Shown here: positions 35,086 through 45,842 of the stretch, one piece after another
Layout: every line of letters begins with the position of its first letter
Position numbering within the stretch: the stretch's first letter is position 1
Assembly: GCF_032452875.1 (NCBI RefSeq)
Contig: NC_083897.1
Location: 5,872,854 to 5,936,853 of the forward strand
Reading direction: 5' to 3'
Length of the DNA stretch: 64,000 bases
Source: Bos javanicus
Lineage: Eukaryota; Chordata; Mammalia; Artiodactyla; Bovidae
Program-made: the position numbers and the translations under genes
Notes under the pieces: model-generated
Databases searched by the model: none
What the model was told of the DNA's origin: nothing
Seen by the model: only the letters and a program-made list of their open reading frames with translations

Positions 35086-35959
35086 AGCTATATGATGTCC
35101 ATGTGTAGAGTCTTCTCTTGTGTTGTTGGAAGAGGGTGTTTGTTATGACCAGTGCATTTTCTTGGCAAAACTCTATTAGTCTTTGCCCTGCTTCTTTCCG
35201 TATTCCAAGGCCAAATTTGCCTGTTACTCCAGGTGTTTCTTGACTTCCTACTTTTGCATTCCAGTCCCCTATAATGAAAAGGATATCTGTTTTGGGTGTT
35301 AGTTCTAAAAGGTCTTGTAGGTTTTCATAGAACTGTTCAACTTCAGCGTTACTGGTTGGGGGATAGACTTGGATTACTGTGATATTGAATGATTTGCCTT
35401 GGAAATGAACAGAGATCATTCTGTCGTTTTTGAGATTGCATCCAAGTACTGCATTTTGGACTCTCTTGTTGACCATGATGGCTACTCCATTTCTTCTGAG
35501 GGATTCCTGCCTGCCGTAGTAGATAGAATGGTCATCTGAGTTAAATTCACCCGTTCCATTCCATTTTAGTTCACTGATTACTAGAATGTTGATGATAACT
35601 CTTGCCATTTCCTGTTTGACCACTTCCAATTTGCCTTGATTCATGGACTTGACATTCCAGATTCCTATGCAATATTGCTCTTTACAGCATTGGACCTTGC
35701 TTCTATCACCAGGCCCATCCACAACTGGGTATTGTTTTTGCTTTGGCTCCATCCCTTTATTCTTTCTGGACTTATTTCTCCACTGATCTCCAGTAGTGTA
35801 TTGGGCACCTACCAACCCAGGGAGTTCCTCTTTCAGTATCCTATCATTTTGCCTTTTTATGCTGTTCATGGGGTTCTCAAGGCAAGAATACTGAAGTGGT
35901 TTGCCATTCCCTTCTCCAGTGGACCAAATTCTGTCAGACACCCTCTTCCAACAACACAA
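35051..35959 (-). pseudogene. BovB AP-endonuclease domain, 302-codon open frame in inverted segment
   Basis: The longest open frame in the window. Residues about 95-235 form an exonuclease-endonuclease-phosphatase type nuclease: GIWNVKSMNQGK (Asn102), VISELKW (Glu130) and IGDWNAKVG (Asp232, Asn234) match the family's metal-binding and catalytic positions. Such a domain nicks target DNA for reverse transcription. The frame starts and ends outside the true ORF (its C-terminal residues come from flanking DNA) and is detached from its reverse transcriptase by the inversion, so it is a fragment. Confidence 0.85.
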
Positions 35960-36362
35960 GAGAAGACTCTACACATGGACATCACCAGATGGTCAACACC
36001 GAAATCAGATTGATTATATTCTTTGCAGCCAAAGATGGAGAAGCTCTATACAGTCAACAAAAACAAGGCCAGGAGCTGACTGTGGCTCAGATCATGAACT
36101 CTTTACTGCCAGATTCAGACTTAAATTGAAGAAAGTAGGGAAAACCACTAGACAATTCAGTTATGACCTAAATCAAATCCCTTATGATTATACAGTGGAA
36201 GTGAGAAATAGACTTAAGGGACTATATCTGATAGATACAGTGTTTGATGAACTATGGATGGAGGTTCATGACATTGTATAGGATACAGGGATCAAGAACA
36301 TCCCCATGGAAAAGAAATGCAAAAAAGCAAAATGGCTGTCTGAGGAGGCCTGACATATAGCT

Positions 36363-37222
36363 GTGAAAAGAAGAGAAGCAAAAAGCAAAGGAGAAAAGGA
36401 AAGATATAAGCATCTGAAGGTAGAGTTCCAAAGAATAGCAAGAAGAGATAAGAAAGCCTTCGTCAGCGATCAATGCAAAGAAACAGAGGCAAACAACAGA
36501 ATGGGAAAGACTAGAGATCTTTTCAAGAAAATTAGAGATACCAAGGGAACATTTCATGCAAAGATGGGCTTGATAAAGGACAAATATGGTATGGATCTAA
36601 CAGAAGCAGAAGATATTAAGAAGAGGTGGCAAGAATACACAGAAGAACTGTACAAAAAGATCTTCACAACCCAGATAATCACGATGGTGTAATCACTCAC
36701 CTAGAGCCAAACATCCTGGAATGTGAAGTCAAGTGGGCCTTAGAAAGAATCACTATGAACAAAGCTAGTGGAGGTGATGGAATTCCAGTTGACCTATTTC
36801 AAATCCTGAAAGATGATGCTGTGAAAGTTCTGCACTCAATATGCCAGCAAATTTGGAAAACTCAGCAGTGGCCACAGGACTGGAAAAGGTCAGTTTTCAT
36901 TCCAATCCCAAAGAAAGGCAATGCCAAAGAATGCTGAAACTACCGCACAATTGCACTCATCTCACACGCTAGTAAAGTAATGCTCAAAATTCTCCAAGCC
37001 AGGCTTCAGCAATACATGAGCCATGAACTTCCTGATGTTCAACCTGGTTTTAGAAAAGGCAGAGGAACCAGAGATCAAATTGCCAACATCCACTGGATCA
37101 TAGAAAAAGCAAGAGAGTTCCAGAAAAACATCTATTTCTGCTTTATTGACTATGCCAAAGCCATTGACTTTGTGGATCATAATCAACTGTGGAAAATTCT
37201 TTTTTTTTTTTTTTTTGATTAA
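36363..37222 (+). pseudogene. BovB linker and reverse-transcriptase N-terminal remnants
   Basis: Frames 36,363-36,692 (lysine-rich linker, GKTRDLFKKIRDTKGTF), 36,626-36,937 (ASGGDGIPVDLFQILKDD, FIPIPKKGNAKEC) and 36,980-37,222 (QPGFRKGRGTRDQIANIHW, then motif A variant CFIDYAKAIDFVDHNQLW). They are sequential parts of one ORF, separated by frameshifts. The last is cut by the L1 insertion at 37,201. Confidence 0.85.
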
Positions 37223-38481
37223 ATGGTAGACATTATAATTCTCTTTTCTTTTTTTTTTTTTTCTTCTTCCAATTTTATTTTATTTTTAAACTTTACATAA
37301 TTGTATTAGTTTTGCCAAATATCAAAATGAATCTGCCACAGGTATACATGTGTTCCCCATCCCGAACCCTCCTCCCTCCTCCCTCCCCATACCATCCCTC
37401 TGGGCCGTCCCAGTGCACCAGCCCCAAGCATCCAGCATCATGCATCGAACCTGGACTGGCAACTCGTTTCCTACATGATATTTTACATGTTTCATTGCCA
37501 TTCTCCCACATCTTCCCACCCTCTCCCTCTCCCACAGAGTCCATAAGACTGTTCTATACATCAGTGTCTCTTTTGCTGTCTCGTACACCGGGTTATTGTT
37601 ACCATCTTTCTAAATTCCATATATATGCGTTAGTATACTGTATTTATGTTTTTCCTTCTGGCTTACTTCACTCTGTATAATAGGCTCCAGTTTCATCCAC
37701 CTCATTAGAACTGATTCAAATGTATTCTTTTTAATGGCTGAGTAATACTCCATTGTGTATATGTACCACAGCTTTCTTATCCATTCATCTGCTGATGGAC
37801 ATCTAGGTTGCTTCCACGTCTTGGCTATTATAAACAGTGCTGCGATGAACATTGGAGTACACGTGTCTCTTTCCCTTCTGGTTTCCTCAGTGTGTATGCC
37901 CAGCAGTGGGATTGCTGGGTCATAAGGCAGTTCTATTTCCAGTTTTTTAAGGAATCTCCACACTGTTCTCCATAGTGGCTGTACTAGTTTGCATTCCCAC
38001 CAACAGTGTAAGAGGGTTCCCTTTTCTCCACACCCTCTCCAGCATTTATTATTTGTAGACTTTTGGATCGCAGCCATTCTGACTGGTGTGAAATGGTACC
38101 TCATAGTGGTTTTGATTTGCATTTCTCTGATAATGAGTGATGTTGAGCATCTTTTCATGTGTTTGTTAGCCATCTGTATGTCTTTTTTGGAGAAATGTCT
38201 ATTTAGTTCTTTGGCCCATTTTTTGATTGGGTCGTTTATTTTTCTGGAGTTGAGCTGTAGGAGTTGCTTGTATATTTTTGAGATTAGTTGTTTGTCGGTT
38301 GCTTCATTTGCTATTATTTTCTCCCATTCTGAAGGCTGTCTTTTCACCTTGCTAATAGTTTCCTTTGATGTGCAGAAGCTTTTAAGGTTAATTAGGTCCC
38401 ATTTGTTTATTTTTGCTTTTATTTCCAATATTCTGGGAGGTGGGTCATAGAGGATCCTGCTGTGATGTATGTCGGAGAGTT
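37202..38481 (-). mobile_element. Young L1_BT, antisense, 5'-truncated, with apparent 3' transduction
   Basis: On the minus strand: ORF2 C-terminus, 3' UTR, a first poly(A) (37,249-37,262), about 32 bp of non-L1 sequence (37,217-37,248), and a second poly(A) (37,201-37,216). The perfect 18-bp duplication CAACTGTGGAAAATTCTT at 37,184-37,201 and 38,482-38,499 lies in BovB. The ORF2 end is open and the duplication is undiverged, so the insertion is recent. Confidence 0.93.
37610..38428 (-). pseudogene. L1 ORF2p C-terminal domain, uninterrupted 272 codons
   Basis: Covers the C-terminal region of ORF2p with the cysteine motif CX3CX7HX4C at residues 129-146 (CWRGCGEKGTLLHCWWEC) and ends in HIYGI and stop. 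Endonuclease and reverse-transcriptase domains are missing because of 5' truncation; the first Met is internal. No frameshift or premature stop, unlike the older L1 copies here. Confidence 0.9.
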
Positions 38482-39303
38482 CAACTGTGGAAAATTCTTA
38501 AAGAGATTGGAATACCAGACCACCTGACCTGCCTCTTGAGAAATCTGTATGCAGGTCAGGAAGCAACAGTTAGAACTGGACATGGAACAACAGACTGGTT
38601 CCAAATAGGAAAAGGAGTACATCAAGGCTGTATATTATCACACTGCTTATTTAACTTATATGCCGAGTACATCATGAGAAACGCTGGACTGGATGAAGCA
38701 CAAGCTGGAATCAAGATTGCATGGAGAAATATCAATAACCTCAGATATGCAGATGACACCACCCTTATGGCAGAAAGTGAAGAGGAAATATAAAGCCTCT
38801 TGATGAAAGTGAAAGTGGAGAGTGAAAAATTTGGCTTAAAGCTCAACATTCAGAAAACAAAGATCATGGCATCTGGTTCCATCACTTCATGGGAAATAGA
38901 TGGGGAAACAGTGGAAACAGTGTCAGACTTTATTTTTTTGGGCTCCAAAATCACTGCAGATGGTGAGTGCAGCCATGAAATTAAAAGATGCTTACTCCTT
39001 GGAAGAAAAGTTATGACCAGCCTAGATAGCATATTCAAAAGCAAAGACATTACTTTGCCAGGTCCGTTAGTCAAGGCTATGGTTTTTCCAGTGGTCATGT
39101 ATGGATGTGAGAGTTGGACTTTGAAGAAAGCTGAGTGCCGAAGAATTGATGCTTTTGAACTGTGGTGTTGGAGAAGACTCTTGAGAGTCCCTTGGACTGC
39201 AAGGAGATCCAATCAGTCCATTCTAACAGAAATCAGTCCTGAATATTCATTGGAAGGAATGATGCTGAAGCTGAAGCTCCAATACTTTGGCCACCTGATG
39301 TGA
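38413..39303 (+). pseudogene. BovB reverse-transcriptase C-terminal remnants
   Basis: Frame 38,413-38,793 starts in the L1 (first residues not BovB) and continues with motif B (HQGCILSHCLFNLYAEY) and the catalytic NLRYADDTTLMAESEEE, then a stop. Frame 38,800-39,303 continues as the C-terminal domain (LKLNIQKTKIMASG, VFPVVMYGCESWTLKKAE). One stop separates two otherwise well-preserved halves. Confidence 0.85.
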
Positions 39304-39533
39304 AGAACTGGCTCATTGGAAAAGATTCTGATGCTGGGATAGATTGAAGGCAGGAGGAGAAGGGGCAACAGAGGATGAGATGGCTGGATGGCATCACTGA
39401 CTCAATGGACGTGAGTTTGAGTGAACTCTGGGAGTTGGCGATGGACAGGGAGGCCTGGGGTGCTGCGATTCATGGGGTCGCAAAGAGTTGGACACGACTG
39501 AGTGACTGAAGTGAACTGAACTGAGCTATATGA

Positions 39534-40035
39534 AGTTTCATTTTAAAGCACCATTTAAAAACCATAAATACAGATGTCTAATTTCATTCATTTTTGTAAA
39601 TGGTTCTGACTTCCTTTCCCAGAAAGCAGGTTTAATTTTTTTTTCATCACACTGTGCTCTCACTCCCGTGTTTCACTTACAGTTACTATTGTTTTTATAA
39701 GTAAAGCAAGGCAGCAATAAAAGGGTAAATAGGTGATTATATGTTCTCATCTGTCTAACCTTTCCTTCTTAAAAGTATGGCTTGAGTTTATTTCTTCTGT
39801 TTTAAGAATACAGATACATTTTTCAGTGAACTTGAATTATGATATAGAATGATATTCGTATGATAGGTTGTCATTTTCAAATGCTTTGGTAATCAAGGTT
39901 CTCATTTGTTTAAATAATGAAATAGTATAAATGCAGATCATAGTTTGTTGCATGTTTTTTCTCTTCAGTGTTAATAAATTGATTCACAGTCGAGGTAACA
40001 TGCCCCATGCTGACTTAGTTGTTAGCAATAGGAAT
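39534..40035. other. AT-rich intergenic stretch
   Basis: Nothing assignable seen between two BovB elements. Confidence 0.45.
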
Positions 40036-40950
40036 CCTCCCCCTTCATGGACCACAGCCTTGTCATGGCAAAGGGGCTTGCATAACTCAATGAAGCTATG
40101 AGCCATGTTGTTCATGGCCACCCAAGATGGAAGGATCATAGTGAAGAGTTCTGAGAAAACATGGTCCACTGGAGGAGGAAATGGCAACTCACTCCAGTAT
40201 TCTTGCTTGGAAAACCCCATGAACAGTATGAAAAGGCAAAAAGATATGACACTGGAAGATGAGCCCCCCAGGTCAGAAGGCATCCAGTATGCTACTGGGG
40301 AAGAGTTAAGAGCAATTACTAATAGCTCCAGACAGAATGAAGTGGCTGGGCTAAAGTGGAATGATGTTCAGTTGTGGATGTGTCTTGTGGTGAAAATAAA
40401 GTCTAATGCTGTAAAGAACAACATTGCATAGGAACCTGGAATGTTAGGTCCATGAATCAAGGTAAATTGGATTTAGTAGGAAAAAAAATACACAGAAGGA
40501 CCATCTGAGAAAGGTCTTAATGACTCAGATAATCACGATTGTGTGGTCACTCATCTAGAGTCGGATATCCTGAAGTGTGAAGTTAAGTGGGCCTTAGGAC
40601 ACATACTACCAGTAAACCTAGTGGAGGTGATGAAATATACAGCCTTGTCACACTCATTTCCCAATTTTGAACCAGTCCATTGTTCCATGTCTGGTTCTAA
40701 CTGTTACTTCTTGTCCTGCATACAGGTTTCTTGGGAGACAGGTAAGGTGGTCTCGTATTCCTATCACTTTAAGAATTTTCCACAGTTTGTTGTGAAGATG
40801 TTTTTCTGGAATTTTCAAGCTTTTTTTCTATGATCAAACAGACATTGGCAATTTGATTTCTGGTTCCTCTGCCTTTTCTAAATCCAACTTAAACATCTGG
40901 AAGTTCTCAGTATGCATACTGTTGAAACCTAGCTTGCAGTGCTTAAAAGA
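40036..40950. mobile_element. Scrambled BovB: sense 5' end, internal deletion, inverted segment
   Basis: 40,036-40,475 is the BovB 5' region in sense (TGGACCACAGCCTTGTCATGG; GGAACCTGGAATGTTAGGTCC, start of the endonuclease). 40,483-40,632 is a sense piece from the linker/RT boundary (AGATAATCACGATTGTGTGG), implying about 1 kb deleted. 40,633-40,950 is reverse-transcriptase sequence in antisense (CATACAGGTTTCTTGGGAGA). Plus-then-minus order does not match twin priming. Confidence 0.8.
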
Positions 40951-41299
40951 CTGAAAATAATGAAATGATGAGAGATCATATTTGAGGTATTCAAATCAGA
41001 TGTATCAGATGTTACAAACTATACAATACAAACTTGAGAGTTTCCTATCCTAGTTGGCAGGCAACATTTCCTATTTTCTGATGGTGTGATTTTTTTTTTT
41101 TTAATTAGTTCAGAGGCCGAAAAGCACAGGCCTCTGAAATCAGTAAGAAGCCTTTTAAAGATACATGCAACCTTCAGACTAATTGACAGTTAACTTCTAG
41201 TAGAACATGTGGTGACCTAACTGTAGACTGTTCCTTTAAAATTTAAAGCCTAATGGCCTATAGATTACAATCAGGTTTTAGATCAATATCTAATTATTA
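40951..41299. other. Intergenic stretch, nothing recognised
   Basis: Contains a T-run at 41,091-41,102. No further feature supported. Confidence 0.45.
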
Positions 41300-41470
41300 T
41301 TCAGAATGGTTCTGCTTTGTGATCCACAGACTGTAGAGTGGGCATTTCCTAGGAACTTATTAGAAGAAATGCAGAATCTCAGACTCAACCCAGACCTATT
41401 CAGTTAGCAGTCTGCACTTTAACAACACCCCCAAGTGATTCATTTGCACATGCAGTTTGAAAAACACTAA
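41300..41470 (+). mobile_element. MER5A-like hAT-Charlie element
   Basis: TTTCCTAGGAACTTATTAGAAGAAATGCAGAATCTCAGACT (41,345-41,385, in part) followed by CACCCCCAAGTGATTCATTT and TGCAGTTTGAAAAACACT match the MER5A body and terminal inverted repeat. Non-autonomous and ancient. Confidence 0.75.
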
Positions 41471-41707
41471 TATATTACAATATTCTAGAATGAAGATGAC
41501 TAAAATAACGTAATGGAGAGATTAGGCCCTGCAGATGAACTGCAGCTTTGACTATCATTGGCACCGATCATCTGTCTCTCAAAGGAGAAAAAAGAGCTAA
41601 AACTGAGATGTAAACTACAATACCATCCTCTACTATCACTTGTAATCAATGCTAGGATGCACCACCATTTCCTTAAGTAGACCTATACTTGTGAAACATT
41701 AAAACCC

Positions 41708-41845
41708 CCATGGTAGAACTTCCCTGGTGGTCTAGTGGTTAAGACTCTGTGCTTCTACTGTGTGTGTGTGTGTGTGTGTGGGGGGGGTTATAAGTTCAAT
41801 CCCTGGTCAGGGAACTAAGACCCTGCATGCCATGTGATGTAGAAA
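41708..41845 (+). mobile_element. CHR-type SINE (cetartiodactyl tRNA-derived) with internal (TG)n
   Basis: ACTTCCCTGGTGGTCTAGTG (A box) and AGTTCAATCCCTGGTCAGGG (B box), then AACTAAGACCCTGCATGCCA. A (TG)n and G-run at 41,760-41,787 sits between the boxes. Sense, with an A-rich tail. Confidence 0.85.
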
Positions 41846-42656
41846 AATAATAATTACAAAATTTAAAATTAGAAATTGAAAAGCAAACTACAAAATTAAA
41901 AACAAACAACCGATAGTATTGATGAACCCATAAATTGATAAAATATGTTTGGCACATTACTCTCAAGTCAGAGCTTTCTACAGTTATTCTTAGTGTATTG
42001 AGGGATGTGGGGGAGGAAGGAGAAATGCAGAGGGGAGACGTCAAGGCTAGACAGGGAAATGGTAGGCAACCCCATCCTTGGAGGCTGAGTGAGTCTGGGG
42101 ACCTAGTATTTCCATTTCCTAGTTCAGAACATGGCATAACAAGCTCTTCTAATCAAAGACTTATGGATTTATGCCAAAGATTTACATCATAGTTTTGTTC
42201 AGATTTCAGGAGTATCATTTCTTTTAGACCCTTTCAGCTAACAGAACAAAGAAATAAATGTATGTATACTCATGTGCCATCTATTTACTTGTTCAATTCA
42301 AGTATACATGTATAACAGTATCAAGATTGTTAACCTATACCCCTGTGAGAAAGAACACTATCAGCTAGATTAGAGTGCCTTTTTCTTTTGCTTTTAGTCT
42401 TGCAAATTCTGTTCATTTCCAAAGTTACTTAAGTCAGGGGATCTTAGTGAGGTGGTTTCATACATTTGTAATATAATTAGATTGCTTAGTCAAAATCTGT
42501 ATTCCATTCTTGATGTCAACAAGTTTTTCTTTTAATATGCATACATTGATTCACTTTTGTTTTGTGATGTTCTATGGCTTTTGACAAATATAGTATCATG
42601 CATTTACCATAACATCATACAGAATAGTTTCACTGTCCAAAAACATCCTCTGTGCC
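41846..42656. other. Intergenic stretch, nothing recognised
   Basis: Opposed short open frames around 41,796-42,192 have no motif. No feature supported. Confidence 0.45.
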
Positions 42657-42780
42657 TGGAGAAGGAAATGGCAACCCACTCCAGTATTCTGGCCTGGGAA
42701 ATCCCAGGGACAGAGGAGGCTGGTGGGCTACAGTCCATGGGGTCTCAAAGAGTCAGACATGACTTAGGGACTGAGCACAG
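42657..42780 (+). mobile_element. BovA SINE monomer
   Basis: CTGGAGAAGGAAATGGCAAC through AAAGAGTCAGACATGACTTA: one BovA unit without a tRNA head. Confidence 0.9.
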
Positions 42781-43011
42781 CCACTTTTAGAAACAGGGTA
42801 GGCCACACAAAACACATCAGATGCTCCTAGTTTGTGGCCTCTGGTTTAATATCCTTCTTTCCAACTTGGCTCTCTACTCCACAGGGACACATGCCCACAG
42901 GTCTGTTCTGCTCACCTAGTGTCTGGATTCAGCAAATGGAAAAATAAAAATAGAAGACGGACCCACCTTCCCTGTAGAGCATCAAGTTAAAAAAGAACAC
43001 ACTGGCAAGGA

Positions 43012-43158
43012 GATGGCATTCTATCACTCCCCACCTCTTTTTTGATTGTCCGCTGGAAATGTCACCATTTCTCTTTAAGCCCTACTCCCACTTGACTTCC
43101 ACAAGCCTCCTTATCCTCTGTCCTGAAGTCATTCCAATGGCCACATGGGTTCTGGCCA
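43012..43158 (+). repeat. Direct repeat copy 1 (147 bp), family unknown
   Basis: Begins GATGGCATTCTATCACTCC and ends CATGGGTTCTGGCCA. Aligns end to end with 43,452-43,595 by eye, at roughly four fifths identity. Within a GC-richer segment with no other repeat match. An 89-codon open frame (43,059-43,328) crosses it without recognisable motifs. Confidence 0.8.
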
Positions 43159-43451
43159 CAGTGGGGCCCTCTGTGACATCACCAAGGGCCCAGCCTGGAC
43201 TGGTCCTCAGTCTCCAGGTGCAAGGGCAGAGCAGCATCTTGGTTCACCATGTGTTTGCTGAAATGGTTCCTGTTCTTATCCATGGGTGTCTCTTGTTTCT
43301 ATGCCTTAATGTTTTCTTCTCTGAGTGATAAAGCCAAAGAACTCTAGGGGAAGGTGCTCTGAGGAGGACACTTTCTAATTCAGCACAATCTACCAGAGCA
43401 TGCCCAAGACTGGCTTGAGATCACGTTGGTCTGGCTTTTCTTCGTTGTTGT
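43159..43451. other. Spacer between the two direct repeats
   Basis: 293 bp, GC-richer than the surroundings, with no match I recognise. Could be the interior of an old LTR-type or tandemly duplicated element; not decidable by eye. Confidence 0.35.
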
Positions 43452-43595
43452 GATTGCATTCTGTCATTCCCCAACTCTCTTTCGATTGCCCACTGGACAT
43501 TTCACCATTTCCCTTTAAACCCTACTCCTAGTTGACTCTCTCAAAACTTATCCTCTGCCCTGAAGTCATCACAATGACCACATGGATTCTGGCCA
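43452..43595 (+). repeat. Direct repeat copy 2 (144 bp), family unknown
   Basis: Begins GATTGCATTCTGTCATTCC and ends CATGGATTCTGGCCA. See 43,012-43,158. The sequences flanking the two copies differ on both sides, so the duplication has sharp ends. Confidence 0.8.
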
Positions 43596-43754
43596 TTGCC
43601 TGTTTTCATTGAGATTCAGTTTGTTTTCTTGAACAAATTTTCCTCAATTACTGCAGGTCTTTGTTCAGTTTCCATAATTCTGAACAAGTTTACTCTGACA
43701 GTTTTTGCCAGGGTTATTTTTATTTTATTTAGGTGAAAATTTTTAGAGGCCCTG

Positions 43755-43976
43755 GGGCTTCCCTGGTGGCTCAGAGGGTAAAGCATCTGCCTGCAATGTG
43801 GGAGACCTGGGTTTGATCCCTGGGTTGGGAAGATCCCCTGGAGAAGGAAATGGCAACCCACTCTAGTATTCTTGCCTGGGAAATCCCATGGACTGAGGAG
43901 CCTGGCGGGCTACAGTCCATGGGGTTGCAAAGAGTAGGACATGACTGAGCGACTTCACTTCACTTCACTTCACTTT
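43755..43976 (+). mobile_element. Bov-tA SINE with (CACTT)n tail
   Basis: tRNA-like head with TGGCTCAGAGG A box and GGTTTGATCCC B box, complete BovA body, and a tail of CACTT repeats at about 43,953-43,976. Sense. Confidence 0.93.
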
Positions 43977-44127
43977 ATTCTATTATTTCCACTCTGTCAT
44001 GTAAAAATAATTATATATGTACATATGTATATGTGTTATTGTATGTGTGAATTAGAATATTTTCTTACTTTATCCCAATTGATCATTTTGTACATGCACT
44101 GGAATGTGGTCACCCTACTTTCAGAAT

Positions 44128-44592
44128 TACAGTTTCTCCTTGAACAACACAGGTTTGAACTACATGGTTTGTCTTATACATGGGTTTTAAAAAAATAGTA
44201 AATACTACAGTACTACATGCTCCATGGGCTTCCCTGGTGGCTCAGAGGTTAAAGCGTCTGCCTGCAATGCGGGAGACCTGGGTTCGATCCCTGGGTCGGG
44301 AAGATTCCCTGGAGAAGGAAATGGCAACCCACTCCAGTATTCTTGCCTGGAGAATCCCATGGATGGAGGAGCCTGGTGGCTCCAGTCCATGGGGTCACAA
44401 AGAGTCAGTGGACATGAATGAGCAACTTCACTTTCACATGCTCCATGGTTGATTGAATCAGCAGTTGTGGAATTGTGGATACAGAGGAACTGGACCATGT
44501 ATATGGAGGGCTGACTATAAGTTATTTGCAGATTTTTGACTGTGTGGGGGTCGGTGCCCCTAACCCCTGTGTTGTTCTACGGTCAATTGTAC
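44128..44592. mobile_element. TcMar-Tigger-type non-autonomous transposon, split by Bov-tA
   Basis: Left end CTCCTTGAACAACACAGGTT and right end CCTGTGTTGTTCTACGG are inverted copies of the terminal repeat. Interior words ATACAGAGGAACTGG and GTCGGTGCCCCTAACCCCTG are typical of Tigger-derived MER elements. No transposase. The exact family name is not resolved. Confidence 0.75.
44228..44435 (+). mobile_element. Bov-tA SINE, well preserved
   Basis: A box TGGCTCAGAGG at 44,238-44,248 and B box GGTTCGATCCC at 44,281-44,291 fit the RNA polymerase III consensus well. Perfect 13-bp duplication ACATGCTCCATGG at 44,215-44,227 and 44,436-44,448. Probably the youngest tRNA-headed SINE in the window. Confidence 0.95.
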
Positions 44593-45697
44593 TGTTATAT
44601 TAATAAAAGGAGGGGAAAAAATGCATAGATGGAATTTACAGGGAAGATGCTCTTGTCCTGAAATTCAAAACTTAGAATTGCTTCAAAGGCAGGACAGGCC
44701 ACTGTGTCAAGTGAGAAGCTTCCTAGATTATATTTTAAGGATACCTCAGAGGATACCCTTCAAGGCCACTGATGCAGTTAAAAAGCAAATGAATTATAAA
44801 ATCTGTTTCAATTGTTTCTCCTTGGAATCTTTTTCTTATTTCAGTATATTTAATATACTTATCAAATTCCATTTATAAAACCATGCATTTTTGTGTTTGT
44901 GTAAGTGTGCAAACAATATATTTTAGAAAAATTATAAGGTGAGTATATGCAGATATTTACACAGAAAGTCTGTCACATGCACATATACATTTGAAGATTG
45001 AGATTAATACCAAAACATTGTAATAGAAATACGCTACTTGAAGAGATAAAATAAACCTAGATTAAATGTCATTTTTTTTTCCTGCTTGTAACCTTTGTGT
45101 TAAGAATGAACTATCAAGTATTTTAATGATCGACCTTTCCTCAGGGTTATATATTACCCTTTTAATTATTCTTAAAGATATAGAAATTGCTATAAAACAT
45201 GTCCAATTCTGTGAACCCTCAATCATTCCAATAAAAATAGAAAATATCATAAAAGTAAATGTGATGTTCTGACATTTTTAAAAATAAGAATATGAAATGT
45301 TACAACATAATTTCATTTTCTTGGTAATTTATCCACTGCACTTGTGCTATGTTCTCTATGTTCAGTTATGTTCCTCACGACTTCTTTGGTGTTTATATAC
45401 TTACTCTGGCCAATGTCTTTCTAGCACAGTTTTACTTGTACCCTTATTTGCATAGGATGGCTCCTAGATGGATTTGCCTGTGTCATTTAGAAGGCAGAAC
45501 TCAGTCACTCTGTCAATACTAAAGCCAGCTTGTCAACCAGAAGTCAGTTGATGTTTTGTAATGGAAAAAGTAAAGAACATTTGCTTCTGTGTCTATAAAC
45601 TAATTGCACTAAAGCCCCAAGTTGGTGCTTTCATGTACACAGCTACTCTAGCTAAGCTCATATGTTACTCAAAGTATCCTGCACATTTTTGAAAACC
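44593..45697. other. AT-rich intergenic stretch
   Basis: No assignable repeat, RNA gene or open frame with motifs. Confidence 0.45.
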
Positions 45698-45842
45698 GAG
45701 GAAACCAGAATTGACAGAGACACATGTACCCCAATGTTCATCTCAGCACTGTTTACAATATCCAGGATATGGAAAAAACGTAGATGTCCATCAGCAGATG
45801 AATGGATAAGAAAGCCGTGGTACATATACACAACGGAATATT

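Larger units (their letters stand above)
35096..39523 (+). mobile_element. Near full-length BovB with inverted 5' segment, split by L1
   Basis: 35,096-35,938 is BovB endonuclease region in reverse orientation. 35,939-37,201 and 38,500-39,523 are the rest of BovB in sense, down to the GTGACTGAAGTGAACTGAACTG 3' end. About 45 bp (CACCCTCTTCCAACAACACA onward) is present in both orientations, at 35,097-35,141 and 35,939-35,985. Target-site duplication AGCTATATGA at 35,086-35,095 and 39,524-39,533 encloses the whole unit, so the inversion arose at insertion, as in twin priming. Confidence 0.9.

Noticed and set aside
43012..43595. Endogenous retrovirus LTR pair
   Set aside because: The direct repeats are too short and the 293-bp spacer shows no gag, pol, env or primer-binding-site-like sequence. 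Kept only as an unexplained direct repeat.
44238..44291. tRNA gene from good A and B boxes
   Set aside because: The boxes belong to a Bov-tA SINE head followed by a BovA body. No cloverleaf with matching acceptor stem is seen.
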